Shown piece by piece: positions 54,784 through 64,000 of a stretch of DNA of 64,000 bases (position 1 is its first letter; each line of letters opens with the position of its first letter). The notes under the pieces were generated by a model. It worked only from the letters and a program-made list of their open reading frames with translations. It ran no database searches and was not told the origin of the DNA. The stretch is from Alteromonas ponticola (GTDB lineage: Bacteria > Pseudomonadota > Gammaproteobacteria > Enterobacterales > Alteromonadaceae), in assembly GCF_012911815.1 (NCBI RefSeq), contig NZ_JAATNW010000003.1:248001-312000 (forward strand), written 5' to 3'. The position numbers and the translations under genes are program-made.

Positions 54784-55512
54784 TTATTCACTAACCCGCC
54801 ACGATTTCATTCGCGATTTAAGTTTTAGCATGGCCTGGCTGTGAATCTGGCTAACTCTGGATTCGCTAACATCCAGCACTTCACCAATTTCCCGAAGGTT
54901 TAGTTCTTCATCATAATATAAAGATAGTACGATTGCTTCTCTTTCGGGTAACGTAGTAATAGCATGAGCAAGTGCTTTTTGAAAAGCACCTTGCATCAAA
55001 TCGTCAAGCGGTGAGTCGCTCCCCGCATTCTCTTCTGTGGTAATGACGTCCTCAGACACGCCAAGGTCTTCAATACCGACGAGTTTTCCTGCATTCACTT
55101 CGTTTAGCATCTGATGATAGTCATCGAGACTAACATTCAATACTCCCGCGATTTCTGCGTCTTTGGCATCTCGCCCAGTATCTCTCTCCACCTGTGCAAT
55201 GGCGTCAGAGATGGCGCGGCTGTTTTTGTGCACTGAACGCGGTGTCCAGTCACCTTTGCGAATTTCATCCAGCATCGCTCCGCGAATGCGAATACCCGCA
55301 AAGGTTTCAAAGCTTGCGCCCTTAGAACCGTCAAAATTTTTTGCCGCTTCTAATAACCCGATCATGCCTGCCTGAATGAGATCATCCACCAGTACGCTGG
55401 GTGGCAACCTTACCATCAAATGATGCGCAATACGTTTTACCAGCGTGGCGTGTTGTTCAACCAGCTGCGCTTTATCGTTTTGCTGTCGGTAAGCTGCGGC
55501 TTTGCTATTCAA
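54784..55512 (-). CDS. fliA: Flagellar sigma factor FliA (sigma-28)
   Basis: The 242-residue sigma factor has region 2 (HHLMVRLPPSVLVDDLIQAGMIGLLEAAKNFDGSKGASFETFAGIRIRGAMLDEIRKGDW), region 3 and region 4 (TLPEREAIVLSLYYDEELNLREIGEVLDVSESRVSQIHSQAMLKLK). It transcribes late flagellar and chemotaxis genes. It appears to start at a TTG that overlaps the flhG stop as TTGA. Confidence 0.96.
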   Translation of the reverse strand: MNSKAAAYRQQNDKAQLVEQHATLVKRIAHHLMVRLPPSVLVDDLIQAGMIGLLEAAKNFDGSKGASFETFAGIRIRGAMLDEIRKGDWTPRSVHKNSRAISDAIAQVERDTGRDAKDAEIAGVLNVSLDDYHQMLNEVNAGKLVGIEDLGVSEDVITTEENAGSDSPLDDLMQGAFQKALAHAITTLPEREAIVLSLYYDEELNLREIGEVLDVSESRVSQIHSQAMLKLKSRMKSWRVSE

Positions 55513-56375
55513 CGTTGATTACCCGCCAGTTTATTTGACACTAATTGTTCAATGAAAAACTCAAGATGCCCACCAGGCTGTTCAGGAATTGGCCATTTTG
55601 CCGCCTTGGTGGCTAATTGAGAAATGGCGAGGGCCGCTGGTGAACTAGGGAAGGCGTCGACAATGGCAGTTTGCTTTCGAACCGCGCGACGAATATTCTC
55701 GTCAAATGGTACCGTTGCAACCAGTTCTAACGCCACATCCAGGAACCGCCCAGTCACTTTAGACAGTTTGCTAAACAGCTCTTGTCCTTCACGAATGTCT
55801 CTGACCATGTTGGCAACGATTTTAAATTTAAAGACACCATGCTCGCGATTCAAAATCTTTATCAGTGCGTAGGCATCCGTTAAGGAGGTGGGTTCATCGC
55901 ACACCACAACCATTATATCCTGCGATGCACGGGAAAAGCTGAGCACCATATCAGAAATACCCGCTGCGGTATCGACAATCAGAATGTCGATCTGCGAACG
56001 CAACTCGCTGAAGGCGCGTATAAGCCCAGCATGCTCAGTGGGTGACAATTCTGTCATAGATTGCGAGCCAGACGTTGCTGGCGCAATTTTAATTCCATGC
56101 GGGCCCGTCACTAACACTTCGTCGAGGGTACATTCACCCGACAAAACGTGTGATAGATTTTTTTCTACCCGTAATCCAAGCATCACATCCACATTGGCCA
56201 GACCAAGGTCGGCGTCAAGTACCATGACCCTTTTACCTTGTTTGGCCATTGCTATGGCTGTATTGAGAGTGATGTTAGTTTTACCTACCCCACCCTTGCC
56301 ACCGGTTACGGCGATAACTTTAATAAGTCGAGATTGATTCATCTTTCGTAAGCTACTCGCTTGATCGTCGATCAT
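55509..56375 (-). CDS. flhG: FlhG (FleN), MinD-like regulator of flagellar number
   Basis: The 288-residue ATPase has the deviant Walker A GGKGGVGKTN, VMVLDADLGLANVDVMLGL and the Walker B-type LIVDTAAGIS. It limits polar flagella to one by antagonising FlhF and the master activator. ATG overlaps the flhF stop (ATGA). It precedes fliA, the conserved order in polar flagellates. Confidence 0.94.
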   Translation of the reverse strand: MIDDQASSLRKMNQSRLIKVIAVTGGKGGVGKTNITLNTAIAMAKQGKRVMVLDADLGLANVDVMLGLRVEKNLSHVLSGECTLDEVLVTGPHGIKIAPATSGSQSMTELSPTEHAGLIRAFSELRSQIDILIVDTAAGISDMVLSFSRASQDIMVVVCDEPTSLTDAYALIKILNREHGVFKFKIVANMVRDIREGQELFSKLSKVTGRFLDVALELVATVPFDENIRRAVRKQTAIVDAFPSSPAALAISQLATKAAKWPIPEQPGGHLEFFIEQLVSNKLAGNQR

Positions 56376-57757
56376 ACTGCTCGTGCTGCGTTAACCACTT
56401 GATTGCTTGTAGTATGATTCAAACCGTACTTTTTATAAAGCTTTGCGGCAGCAGATACGAGAGATTTTGCATCGGCAATTTTAATATCTTCGGGAACTTG
56501 TTGTCCATCAGTAACATAGCTTACGCTCAATTGATTTTCCACAGCGATACTTAATATTTCTCCCAAACTGTAGCATTCGTCCAGTTTGGTGAAGATGCAT
56601 CCATCCAGCTTTATCCGGCTATATGCGTCTACAATGCGCTGCATCGCAGCATATTGAGTATTTGCCTGCGCTACTAAATATTTTTTCACCGGCTGCATCT
56701 GACCGTCGTCAAATTGAGCAAGTTGTTTGATTAATCGACTATCACGCTGACTAAAGCCGGCAGTATCGATCAAAATTAATTTTTTATGCCGCAACTGAAA
56801 TAGCTGTTCGGCCAACTCTTCACTGGACTGCGCTTTGCGCACCGTACAACCAATGATTTTGCCGTAGGTGGCCAACTGCTCAAACGCCGCAATCCGATAA
56901 GTATCGACGGTGATCATTGCTACCTGATCGGCACCATGGCGCTGCGCATAACGGGCGGCCAATTTAGCCACCGTGGTCGTTTTTCCCGTTCCGGTCGGGC
57001 CCACTAACGCAACCACACCTGTTTGTCTGAGGATATCATTGCCAGCAATCTGCAAGCGGTTGGAAAGTAAATTGAGCAGGTAGACCCATGCTTCACGTTC
57101 ACCATATTCTTTTGGCGTAAAATTAATTAACTGCTCGGCCAGTGCTTCACTTAACCCCATTTGGGTTAAACTATGCGCAAGATACTGATGGCTTGGAAGG
57201 TGTCGACTTTTCTTTTCCTGCTTTAACTCTGCCAGTTGAAATTGCAAAACGTTTCGCAGTGACTCAATTTCTTCTTTAATACTGGCAAGATCATTATTTT
57301 CGTAGCGCGCGGACGGTTCTTTTTCGCGTGCAGGCATAGTGTCCATCAGATCATCGTCAAATTGCAGATAATCTTCTTTGACGGTTGTCGATGGCGCAAC
57401 GGGTCTAGCCGAAGGAGGTGGCGTTGCTGCTGGAGAGGGTACCGGTCTTTGTGCTTTTATCGCATCAGCGACACCCGCGTGTTGTTTTTCAAGCAGCGCT
57501 CTTAAACTGTCAGGGCCGTCATCACCAATAATTTCACTTAACGACGGTGTTGGCTTGCCGTTTTTTGTTGGCGATTCAGCATGCCGGCGCTTCACATTGC
57601 CAAGTTTAACCTCGGGTTCTTTATCATACGCAGCAACTAATTCGATCCCATCAGCAACTTTGCGATTGGACATGATGACCGCATCACTACCAAGTTCATC
57701 TTTCACTTTATTTAGCGCTTCGCGCATGTCTTTGCCAAAAAACCGTCTAATTTTCAT
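56372..57757 (-). CDS. flhF: Flagellar biosynthesis GTPase FlhF
   Basis: The 461-residue SRP-type GTPase has a basic N-terminal domain (KIRRFFGKDMREALNKVKDELGSDAVIMSNRKV), a Pro/Ala-rich linker, an N domain and a G domain with VGPTGTGKTTTVAKLAARYA, TVDTYRIAAFEQL, LILIDTAGFSQRD and TKLDE. It sets the polar site of flagellum assembly. It is downstream of flhA. Confidence 0.96.
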   Translation of the reverse strand: MKIRRFFGKDMREALNKVKDELGSDAVIMSNRKVADGIELVAAYDKEPEVKLGNVKRRHAESPTKNGKPTPSLSEIIGDDGPDSLRALLEKQHAGVADAIKAQRPVPSPAATPPPSARPVAPSTTVKEDYLQFDDDLMDTMPAREKEPSARYENNDLASIKEEIESLRNVLQFQLAELKQEKKSRHLPSHQYLAHSLTQMGLSEALAEQLINFTPKEYGEREAWVYLLNLLSNRLQIAGNDILRQTGVVALVGPTGTGKTTTVAKLAARYAQRHGADQVAMITVDTYRIAAFEQLATYGKIIGCTVRKAQSSEELAEQLFQLRHKKLILIDTAGFSQRDSRLIKQLAQFDDGQMQPVKKYLVAQANTQYAAMQRIVDAYSRIKLDGCIFTKLDECYSLGEILSIAVENQLSVSYVTDGQQVPEDIKIADAKSLVSAAAKLYKKYGLNHTTSNQVVNAARAV

Positions 57758-57786
57758 TGCAACCTCGTCTCTTAGATGGCGTCATT

Positions 57787-59907
57787 TTATTGACCCACAG
57801 AGCTAACAATTTTGATCTGTTTATCGTCTGGGACTTCCTGATATGACAGTACATGCAATCCCTCTACCGAATATTTCAGGAAGCGCGATAAGACAGGACG
57901 TAACATACCTGATGTCAACAGTACTGCAGGTTCTCCTGCCAGTTCCTGTTGTTGACTGGCTTGTTGCAGGGACTGCTGAATTCTGTCAGCCAGCCCCGGC
58001 TCAATGCCCGCCCCATCTTCGCCACCGGCTTGAAGAGACTGGTGCAACATCTGTTCCAGTTCTGGCGCCAGCGTTATGACGGGTATTTCTTTATTACCAT
58101 CACAAATCTCCTGCACAATTAAACGTTTAAGCGCAATTCGCACCGCAGAAACCAGTACATCAGGATCCTGACTCTTAGGCGCATATTCACTCAGGGTTTG
58201 CACAATGGTGCGCATATCCCGAATCGGCACGCCTTCAAACAGCAAGGTTTGCAATACTTTAACGACCGTGCTTAATGGCAATAAATCCGGCACCAGTCCT
58301 TCAACCAGTTTGGGGTTGTTCTTGGCCAGCATATCCAGCAACTGCTGCACTTCTTCGTGTCCCAGCAACTGATAAGCATTATTGGTGAGTAACTGGCTTA
58401 AATGTGTCGCCACCACAGTTGCAGCGTCCACCACCGTATAGCCGAGCGTCTGTGCGTGTTCGCGCTGATTAGGTTTGATCCATACGGCATCCAGACCGAA
58501 AGCAGGATCCCGTGTTGCGCGCCCCTCAAGTTTGCCGAACACCTGACCCGGGTTGATGGCCATTTCCTCATCATGACTGATTTGCGCCTCACCAATGGTG
58601 ACACCAAGCATGGCAATGTTGTAGGCATTGGGATCTAAATCGAGGTTATCTCTGATGTGCACCGGCGGGATCAAAAAGCCCAGTTCCTGAGAAAGCTTTT
58701 TCCTCACTCCTTTGATTCGCGTTAGTAACTCGCCGCCTTGTGATTTGTCCACCAGCGGGATGAGGCGATAGCCAACTTCCAGACCAATGGTATCGACCTG
58801 CTGCACATCGTGCCAGCCAAGTTCTTTTACTTCAGGCGCAACGTAATCGTCGGTGTTGACCTTACCCGCTTTCGCGGCAGGGCTATTTCTGCCGGCTTGT
58901 TCTGCTTCTTCAGCACTGATGCGTTTGGACTGCCAGTATGCATACCCCCCTGCGATAGCAGAAAAACTTAAGAATGCGAAATGGGGCATGCCCGGCACTA
59001 TCCCCATGACAAACAAGATAACCGCAGCAATCGTTAATGCCTGAGGATTACCCAACTGGGATTTAATCTCATCCCCCATCTGCTGGTCTTCGTTTTCGCG
59101 CGTCACGATAATGGCGGTAGCTACCGAAAGTAACAAAGAAGGTATTTGTGCCACCAAGCCATCACCGATGGTAAGAATGGTGTAAACTTCAAGGGCATTG
59201 CCAAAGTCTAAATCATGCTGGATCATGCCAATAAACAATCCGCCGACGATGTTGATCAGCATAATAAACAAGCCTGCAATGGCATCGCCTTTAACGAATT
59301 TTGACGCACCATCCATAGAACCATAGAAGTCAGCTTCTGCGGTAATCTCTTCGCGGCGCTGGCGTGCCTGTTCCTGATCGATGTACCCGGCATTCAAGTC
59401 TGCATCAATTGCCATTTGTTTACCTGGCATGGCATCAAGGGTAAATCGAGCGCTAACCTCAGAAATACGGCCGGCACCTGCGGTAACAACCTTAAAATTA
59501 ATAATCAGCAAAATGGCAAAGACCACGATACCGACAGCAAAATTACCCCCAATCACCACTTCACCGAAAGCTTCGATGACCTTACCCGCCGCGTCGCCGC
59601 CTTCATGTCCGTATAACAGCACCACCCGCGTAGAAGCGACGTTTAAGGCCAGGCGCAGTACGGTGGCGATCAATAAGACCAGCGGGAATATGCCGAATTC
59701 AACCGGCCGCTTAGTTAGTACCGCCACCAATATGATGACCAGAGAGAGGGCGATGTTGAAACTGAACAACACGTCTAAGAGGAAAGGCGGCATGGGCAGA
59801 ATAACCATGCCCATTATAGCCAGAAGAACGATCGGTGCGCCTAAACCGCTGGCGAATTGCTGCATTCGATTTTTGTCAAACCGTTGCAGATAACCGGATA
59901 ACTCCAT
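57787..59907 (-). CDS. flhA: Flagellar type III export gate protein FlhA
   Basis: The 706-residue protein has eight or so membrane helices in the first half (including the FHIPEP-family LPPFLLDVLFSFNIALSLVIILV and the GKQMAIDADLNAGYI cytoplasmic loop). A cytoplasmic ring domain follows from about residue 360 (HDVQQVDTIGLEVGYRLIPLVD, PPVHIRDNLDLDPNAYNI). It forms the export gate that receives substrates. A sigma-54-type promoter lies in the flhB-flhA gap. Confidence 0.97.
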   Translation of the reverse strand: MELSGYLQRFDKNRMQQFASGLGAPIVLLAIMGMVILPMPPFLLDVLFSFNIALSLVIILVAVLTKRPVEFGIFPLVLLIATVLRLALNVASTRVVLLYGHEGGDAAGKVIEAFGEVVIGGNFAVGIVVFAILLIINFKVVTAGAGRISEVSARFTLDAMPGKQMAIDADLNAGYIDQEQARQRREEITAEADFYGSMDGASKFVKGDAIAGLFIMLINIVGGLFIGMIQHDLDFGNALEVYTILTIGDGLVAQIPSLLLSVATAIIVTRENEDQQMGDEIKSQLGNPQALTIAAVILFVMGIVPGMPHFAFLSFSAIAGGYAYWQSKRISAEEAEQAGRNSPAAKAGKVNTDDYVAPEVKELGWHDVQQVDTIGLEVGYRLIPLVDKSQGGELLTRIKGVRKKLSQELGFLIPPVHIRDNLDLDPNAYNIAMLGVTIGEAQISHDEEMAINPGQVFGKLEGRATRDPAFGLDAVWIKPNQREHAQTLGYTVVDAATVVATHLSQLLTNNAYQLLGHEEVQQLLDMLAKNNPKLVEGLVPDLLPLSTVVKVLQTLLFEGVPIRDMRTIVQTLSEYAPKSQDPDVLVSAVRIALKRLIVQEICDGNKEIPVITLAPELEQMLHQSLQAGGEDGAGIEPGLADRIQQSLQQASQQQELAGEPAVLLTSGMLRPVLSRFLKYSVEGLHVLSYQEVPDDKQIKIVSSVGQ

Positions 59908-59971
59908 CGTACTTTAGTCTCACGTTAAACTATCAGAATTTTGACACTTACTGCCTGTGAATCATTGATAG

Positions 59972-59987
59972 TTCAACTACTGTGCCA
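59972..59987 (-). promoter_or_regulatory. Candidate sigma-54 promoter of flhA
   Basis: Read on the minus strand, TGGCAC-AGTAG-TTGAA carries a perfect -24 element and a -12 element with one mismatch (TTGAA for TTGCA/T), 65-80 bases before the flhA start. In polar flagellates flhA is commonly transcribed by sigma-54 with a flagellar activator, which supports the reading. Confidence 0.7.
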
Positions 59988-60010
59988 TGTTAGGCCGTTC
60001 GTGAAGAAAT

Positions 60011-61135
60011 TTATCGACGAAGCTCTGTAGGAATGGGTAAATCCCGTTTAAGCGGCTTAGGTCGTTTGCCTTTGCCAGCTCGGTATGCCTTAAGCTGAAA
60101 GACGTAAGCTAATACCTGCGCCACTGCCATAAACAGTTTTTGCGGAATTTCGTTATCCACTTCAGTGGAATAATAAATGGCACGCGTCAGCATGGGCGTG
60201 GGGATCAGCGGCACATTGTTGGCAGTGGCTATTTTACGAATATGCATTGCCAGTTCATCCGCTCCCTTGGCAACAACCACAGGCGCGCGCACACCGTTTT
60301 CATCATATTTAAGTGCTACAGAATAATGGGTCGGGTTGGTCACCACTACGTCAGCGTGTGGTACTTCTTGCATCATGCGTTTGGCTGAAGCCTGAAATTG
60401 CAGACGACGTATCCTGCCTTTAGTTTGCGGATCACCTTCAGAGTTTTTATGCTCGTCTTTAATTTCCTGCTTGGTCATCTTCAGTTCTTTGTTGTGCTTA
60501 TACTTCTGGTACGGCACGTCGATGAGGGAGATGGGTATCATACCCAGGGTCATAATAAAAAATGCCCACGCGATCATCTCCATCGCGTGAAAGAAGTTTC
60601 CTGGGTATGCTTCCATATCGAGGTGAATTGCTTCGTCTTCGAAATACAGCATCGCAAGCAAAGCCAATCCGCCTATGACAAAAAATTTAGCAATCGATTT
60701 AAGCAGCTCGACCAATCCGTTGGGTCCGAACATGCGCTTTAATCCATTAATAGGATTAAGCTTGTTCATTTTGGGTGCTGCGGATTCCCAGGTGAAATTG
60801 AAGCCGCCGACGCCAATATTGCCATATATACCGCCAATCATCGCGACCAATTGAAACATGATGACCGGAAACGCTACCGCCGTAAGTGCCTCGCCCCAGG
60901 CGCCAAACATTTGGGTAGGATCGTAAGTTTCGTCTCTTGATAGGGTAAACATGCGCAGTGATACGGAATAGAGCGATTCTGCCAGTTGCCCGCCGATCAC
61001 CAAAAACATTGCGCCACTGAAAATCAGCACTAACGTGGTTGAAAGCTCCTTGGATCGAGCTATCTGCCCTTTATCTCGAGCATCGTCAATTTTTTTCTGT
61101 GTGGGTTCTTCCGTTTTATCGTCGGTATCAGCCAT
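60011..61135 (-). CDS. flhB: Flagellar export switch protein FlhB
   Basis: The 374-residue protein opens with DKTEEPTQKKIDDARDKGQIARSKEL, has four membrane helices, and contains the autocleavage site NPTHYSVALKYDENG in its cytoplasmic domain (cleavage between Asn and Pro). It switches export from rod/hook to filament substrates. The proline-rich tail ends RPKPLKRDLPIPTELRR. Confidence 0.97.
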   Translation of the reverse strand: MADTDDKTEEPTQKKIDDARDKGQIARSKELSTTLVLIFSGAMFLVIGGQLAESLYSVSLRMFTLSRDETYDPTQMFGAWGEALTAVAFPVIMFQLVAMIGGIYGNIGVGGFNFTWESAAPKMNKLNPINGLKRMFGPNGLVELLKSIAKFFVIGGLALLAMLYFEDEAIHLDMEAYPGNFFHAMEMIAWAFFIMTLGMIPISLIDVPYQKYKHNKELKMTKQEIKDEHKNSEGDPQTKGRIRRLQFQASAKRMMQEVPHADVVVTNPTHYSVALKYDENGVRAPVVVAKGADELAMHIRKIATANNVPLIPTPMLTRAIYYSTEVDNEIPQKLFMAVAQVLAYVFQLKAYRAGKGKRPKPLKRDLPIPTELRR

Positions 61136-61147
61136 GGCTGCCTCCTT

Positions 61148-61930
61148 CTACGTTGGGCATACTGCAAGCAATTCACACATGAATTGCAATGCCCTTTCCC
61201 ACAGCTCATTAAAGTGCATGGTAAAGTTTGATAATGTAATCCAGATAATGGTCAAGCCCATCATCTGCGCGATAGAAAATCCGATACTGAAAATATTTAA
61301 TTGCGGCGCAGCTTTGGTCATGATGCCAAACGCCAGGTTAACAATTAGCAGTGACACAATAGGCGCTAACGACAGCGTCACCGACGCTATGAACATCCAA
61401 CTGCCCCAGTGCACGATATCCAATAGCTGTTGAGGAGACCACCATGAGCCAACAATGGGAAACGCCTCGAAACTGATCACCACCATTTCAATCATTGCCA
61501 GATGGCCATCAAGGGTCCAGAAGAGTAACGTTGCCAGAATGAGATAAAACTGACCTACCGCGGGTACGTTGATGCCGTTAACCGGGTCGACGATAGAAGC
61601 AAAGCCCAAGCCGGTCTGCATTGCAATAATCTGACCGGCAAGCACGAAGGTATTCAGTACCATCATAGAAATAAAACCGATACCGACACCAATCAGTATT
61701 TCTTTTGCACCGATAATGAAAGTGCCTAAGCTAACCAGATTTTCTACCGGAACCGGCGGTACCACCGGCATAATAATCAGCGCCAGCATCACCGTGAGCA
61801 GCCCTCGCACCGTGGGAGAGATAGATTTGGCGCTCATACCGATCATAGTGGCAAACATCCCGCTGATGCGCATAAACGGCAGCATCATATCGGTCAAAAA
61901 CTGGTTGATAACGGCTAATTCATAAACCAT
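61148..61930 (-). CDS. fliR: Flagellar export protein FliR
   Basis: The 260-residue protein has about six hydrophobic helices, with LPFMRISGMFATMIGMSAKSISPTVRGLLTVMLALII early and AQPQLN-type ending (TKAAPQLNIFSIGFSIAQMMGLTIIW). It forms the export gate with FliP and FliQ. Next to fliQ and flhB in the operon. Confidence 0.96.
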   Translation of the reverse strand: MVYELAVINQFLTDMMLPFMRISGMFATMIGMSAKSISPTVRGLLTVMLALIIMPVVPPVPVENLVSLGTFIIGAKEILIGVGIGFISMMVLNTFVLAGQIIAMQTGLGFASIVDPVNGINVPAVGQFYLILATLLFWTLDGHLAMIEMVVISFEAFPIVGSWWSPQQLLDIVHWGSWMFIASVTLSLAPIVSLLIVNLAFGIMTKAAPQLNIFSIGFSIAQMMGLTIIWITLSNFTMHFNELWERALQFMCELLAVCPT

Positions 61931-61946
61931 GACGATTTACTAACAA

Positions 61947-62216
61947 CTATCCAACAACTTGCGGAATTTGATCGACCATATGAAAAGTGAAGTCCATCAA
62001 TTGCTGCACCAACCAGTTTCCTCCCCAGCTTAACGCCAGCAGCGTTACCAACAGGCGAGGCAGAAAGCTCATGGTCTGCTCGTTGATTGAAGTTGCAGCC
62101 TGAAAAACCGCTACGATCAAACCGACAATCAAACTGGGCACGATAACCGCGGAGACCAGCATGATCACCATAAACATCGCTTCACGGAGAATTTGCACAA
62201 ATACTTCTGGTGACAT
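61947..62216 (-). CDS. fliQ: Flagellar export protein FliQ
   Basis: The 89-residue protein has two membrane helices (MFMVIMLVSAVIVPSLIVGLIVAVFQAATSINEQTMSFLPRLLVTLLAL), the FliQ/SctS pattern with INEQTMSFLPR between them. It is part of the FliPQR core. Confidence 0.96.
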   Translation of the reverse strand: MSPEVFVQILREAMFMVIMLVSAVIVPSLIVGLIVAVFQAATSINEQTMSFLPRLLVTLLALSWGGNWLVQQLMDFTFHMVDQIPQVVG

Positions 62217-62225
62217 AGTCGCCTC

Positions 62226-62990
62226 CTACACACCCATACCAAAACTGGTCGCAAGGGTGCCAAAAATCAGATTCCAGCCATCTACCAATACAAACAACAT
62301 CAGTTTAAATGGCAGTGAGACAATCATGGGGGATAACATCATCATCCCCATTGCCATGAGGATTGATGCCACGACCAGATCAATGATCAAGAACGGGATA
62401 AACAGCATAAAGCCAATCTGAAACGCCGTTTTCAGTTCGCTGGTAACAAATGCCGGGATCAGAATGGTCAACGGTACATCCGCAGGTTCTTCATATTTAT
62501 CTTCATCGCCGGCGATACGTACAAAGGTTTCTAAATCTCTTACCCGGGTCTGAGAAAGCATAAATGCGCGCATAGGGCCTTTGGCTTGTTCAAACGCCTC
62601 TTTTGATGTCATGGTTTCTTCAAGATAGGGCTGCAAGGCACGCTCGTTAATCTCTTCAAATACCGGTGACATGATAAATAATGACAGGAACAGACTGACA
62701 CCGATCAGGATCTGGTTGGAAGGTGACTGTTGCAATCCAATAGCCTGACGCAGTATGGATAACACCACAATGATGCGCGTAAAGGAGGTCATCATCATAA
62801 TAAACGCCGGAATCAAACTCAGCGCAGTCATGATGAAAACTGCCTGCAGGGTCATCGAATAATCCTGTGTCCCATCCGGGTTGGTGGTCACAGTGACTGC
62901 CGAAATGCCCTGTTGTGCTGATACTGAATCTGCAAAGAACAACAAACTGCTCAATAGTCCAAAGCCGAGCCAGAACCGCACATTAGCCAT
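62226..62990 (-). CDS. fliP: Flagellar export protein FliP
   Basis: The 254-residue protein has a cleavable signal peptide (ending FFADSVSAQ), then [47 protein letters not shown] and the C-terminal [17 protein letters not shown], all diagnostic. It nucleates the export gate. It overlaps fliO by eight bases (ATGGCTAA). Confidence 0.97.
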   Translation of the reverse strand: MANVRFWLGFGLLSSLLFFADSVSAQQGISAVTVTTNPDGTQDYSMTLQAVFIMTALSLIPAFIMMMTSFTRIIVVLSILRQAIGLQQSPSNQILIGVSLFLSLFIMSPVFEEINERALQPYLEETMTSKEAFEQAKGPMRAFMLSQTRVRDLETFVRIAGDEDKYEEPADVPLTILIPAFVTSELKTAFQIGFMLFIPFLIIDLVVASILMAMGMMMLSPMIVSLPFKLMLFVLVDGWNLIFGTLATSFGMGV

Positions 62991-63465
62991 GCTGCTTCTC
63001 CTCTTTTAAAGAAGGATTTATTTTTCCCGCCATGGCGCTGACCAGCTTTTGTTTAAACAAAGCCCCTGGATTCTCCGCGGGCTGCTGGCGTTTTATATTA
63101 TTTTCCAGTTTGCTTAAGTGAGAAATAGACTGCGAGGTGATCCCTACTAAATGCTGCTCGTCACCTACTTCAATCACCATGATGCGTTCTTTTGCGCCGG
63201 CCATCATGCTGGCTACTACCTTTAACTGACCGTTGCTGGAGTGAGTGACATTAAACCGTCGCATCACGTACGCTAACGCAAAAATAATCGCCACCACTAA
63301 TAAAAGTGATAGAAAAATTGACAGTACTGAGGTGGGGTTGGTGATGGATTGTGTGCTTTGCGCAAAGGCTGAAGAGGAAAAAACAAGAGGCAGCAATTTG
63401 CAACCTCTTGAAAAGGATAAAAATTTACCGAAGCTTTTTGATTCTTTCGATCTGACTAATAACAT
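62983..63465 (-). CDS. fliO: Flagellar biosynthesis protein FliO
   Basis: The protein of up to 160 residues has a hydrophobic leader ([13 protein letters not shown]), one membrane helix ([25 protein letters not shown]) and a small cytoplasmic domain ([33 protein letters not shown]), the FliO pattern. It helps assemble FliP. The ATG at 63465 overlaps fliN by 41 bases. A TTG at 63396 with AGAGGT upstream is an alternative start that would avoid the overlap but leave a leader without positive charge. Confidence 0.85.
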   Translation of the reverse strand: MLLVRSKESKSFGKFLSFSRGCKLLPLVFSSSAFAQSTQSITNPTSVLSIFLSLLLVVAIIFALAYVMRRFNVTHSSNGQLKVVASMMAGAKERIMVIEVGDEQHLVGITSQSISHLSKLENNIKRQQPAENPGALFKQKLVSAMAGKINPSLKEEKQHG

Positions 63466-63832
63466 CTGTTAACCGGATCCCAAACTTGTCGTTGACTACT
63501 ACTACTTCTCCATGAGCAATCAACGTGCCATTAACCAAAACATCTAATGGCTCTCCGGCGACCCGATCTAATTCCACAACTGAGCCCTGGTTCAGTTGCA
63601 ATAAATTCCGAATACTAATTTGGCTACGTCCGACCTCCATAGAGATGGTAACGGGGATATCCAAAATGGTATCGAGTTTTTTCTTCTCTTCCTGGGTTAT
63701 AGGTGCGTCATCTTTCAGTTCATCCAGTTCGGCAACTTTAACACCATCGCCTTCACCTTCCTGACCTTCTTCTGACTCTGCCTGCTCAGCCATCGCTGCT
63801 GCCCAGTCGTCCATGCCATCTTCTTCACTCAT
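63425..63832 (-). CDS. fliN: Flagellar motor switch protein FliN
   Basis: The 135-residue protein has an acidic N-terminal extension (about 1-50) and the SpoA domain: [71 protein letters not shown]. It forms the bottom of the C ring, where CheY-P acts. Confidence 0.97.
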   Translation of the reverse strand: MSEEDGMDDWAAAMAEQAESEEGQEGEGDGVKVAELDELKDDAPITQEEKKKLDTILDIPVTISMEVGRSQISIRNLLQLNQGSVVELDRVAGEPLDVLVNGTLIAHGEVVVVNDKFGIRLTDVISQIERIKKLR

Positions 63833-63860
63833 AGGAGTACCTCATTAATATGTCTCATGC

Positions 63861-64000
63861 TCAGAGATCTTCTTCCAGCACTTGTAACTCAGCATCATTG
63901 TCGATTACACGACCACCGCGAGTTAATAGCTGCAGTTCAGATTTAACCGAAGTCGGTCTGGGGATTTTGTCCGTAATTTTCAGCGCCAGGTTGTCACGCG
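63861..64000 (-). CDS. fliM: Flagellar motor switch protein FliM, C-terminal end only
   Basis: The minus-strand frame runs open from the window edge to a stop at 63861 and encodes about 45 residues beginning RDNLALKITDKIPRPTSVKS. It is the expected C terminus of the gene upstream of fliN, and the operon order supports fliM; with so little sequence the call rests partly on position. Confidence 0.8.
   Translation of the reverse strand, partial: RDNLALKITDKIPRPTSVKSELQLLTRGGRVIDNDAELQVLEEDL

Overview
The window looks like chromosome from a marine gammaproteobacterium of the order Alteromonadales (Alteromonas/Aestuariibacter-like). The basis is gene content and protein similarity recalled from memory; no search was run. 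Pointers are a TonB2-type energy-coupling operon (DUF3450, TtpC, ExbB, ExbD, TonB, TPR), a Na+-pumping oxaloacetate decarboxylase, a Vibrio/Alteromonas-style polar flagellar and chemotaxis locus with ParC/ParP, the recX-alaS-csrA-tRNA(Ser)-tRNA(Arg) order, a psp-sap block, and a PEP-CTERM-like protein.

Layout. 1-1.3 kb: 3' part of tmcA (tRNA acetyltransferase). 1.5-6.5 kb: six-gene TonB2-type operon on the minus strand. 6.8-8.9 kb: small accessory patch with an A+T-rich methyltransferase gene and a complete but decayed IS630-family insertion sequence whose ends and TA target duplication are still visible. 8.9-11.6 kb: TonB-dependent receptor. 11.8-21 kb: aromatic and branched-chain amino acid catabolism (kynA, leucine-type dehydrogenase with divergent Lrp regulator, maiA, fahA, tyrR, phhA) with recognisable TyrR boxes, plus a ComFB-family gene, the 4.5S RNA gene ffs and a PEP-CTERM-like protein. 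21-29 kb: pspABC, divergent pspF, then sapABCDF in the pspF transcription unit. 29-32.4 kb: oadGAB. 32.6-39.5 kb: an anchored beta-sandwich protein, tRNA genes, csrA, alaS, recX, a FemAB-like acetyltransferase and an entericidin-like lipoprotein. 39.5-41.6 kb: a chemoreceptor. 41.7-46.9 kb: methionine operon metA-metH(N)-metH(C)-DUF938 methyltransferase with a MetJ operator; MetH is encoded as two proteins. 47-64 kb: continuous minus-strand flagellar/chemotaxis locus fliM(partial)-fliN-O-P-Q-R-flhB-flhA-flhF-flhG-fliA-cheY-cheZ-cheA-cheB-parC-parP-cheW, followed by a DUF2802 gene.

Working together: the ExbB/ExbD/TonB set probably energises receptors such as the adjacent TonB-dependent receptor. 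PhhA, MaiA and FahA are steps of Phe/Tyr breakdown under TyrR, although the 4-hydroxyphenylpyruvate and homogentisate dioxygenase genes and phhB are not in this window. The last 16 kb builds and steers a single polar flagellum.

Most of the window is conserved housekeeping DNA. No defence island, CRISPR array, prophage or biosynthetic cluster was seen. The most unusual items are the cleanly split MetH, the decayed IS630 element, the perfect TyrR operator, the altered Walker B residue in SapD, and the triple repeat in the CheA linker.
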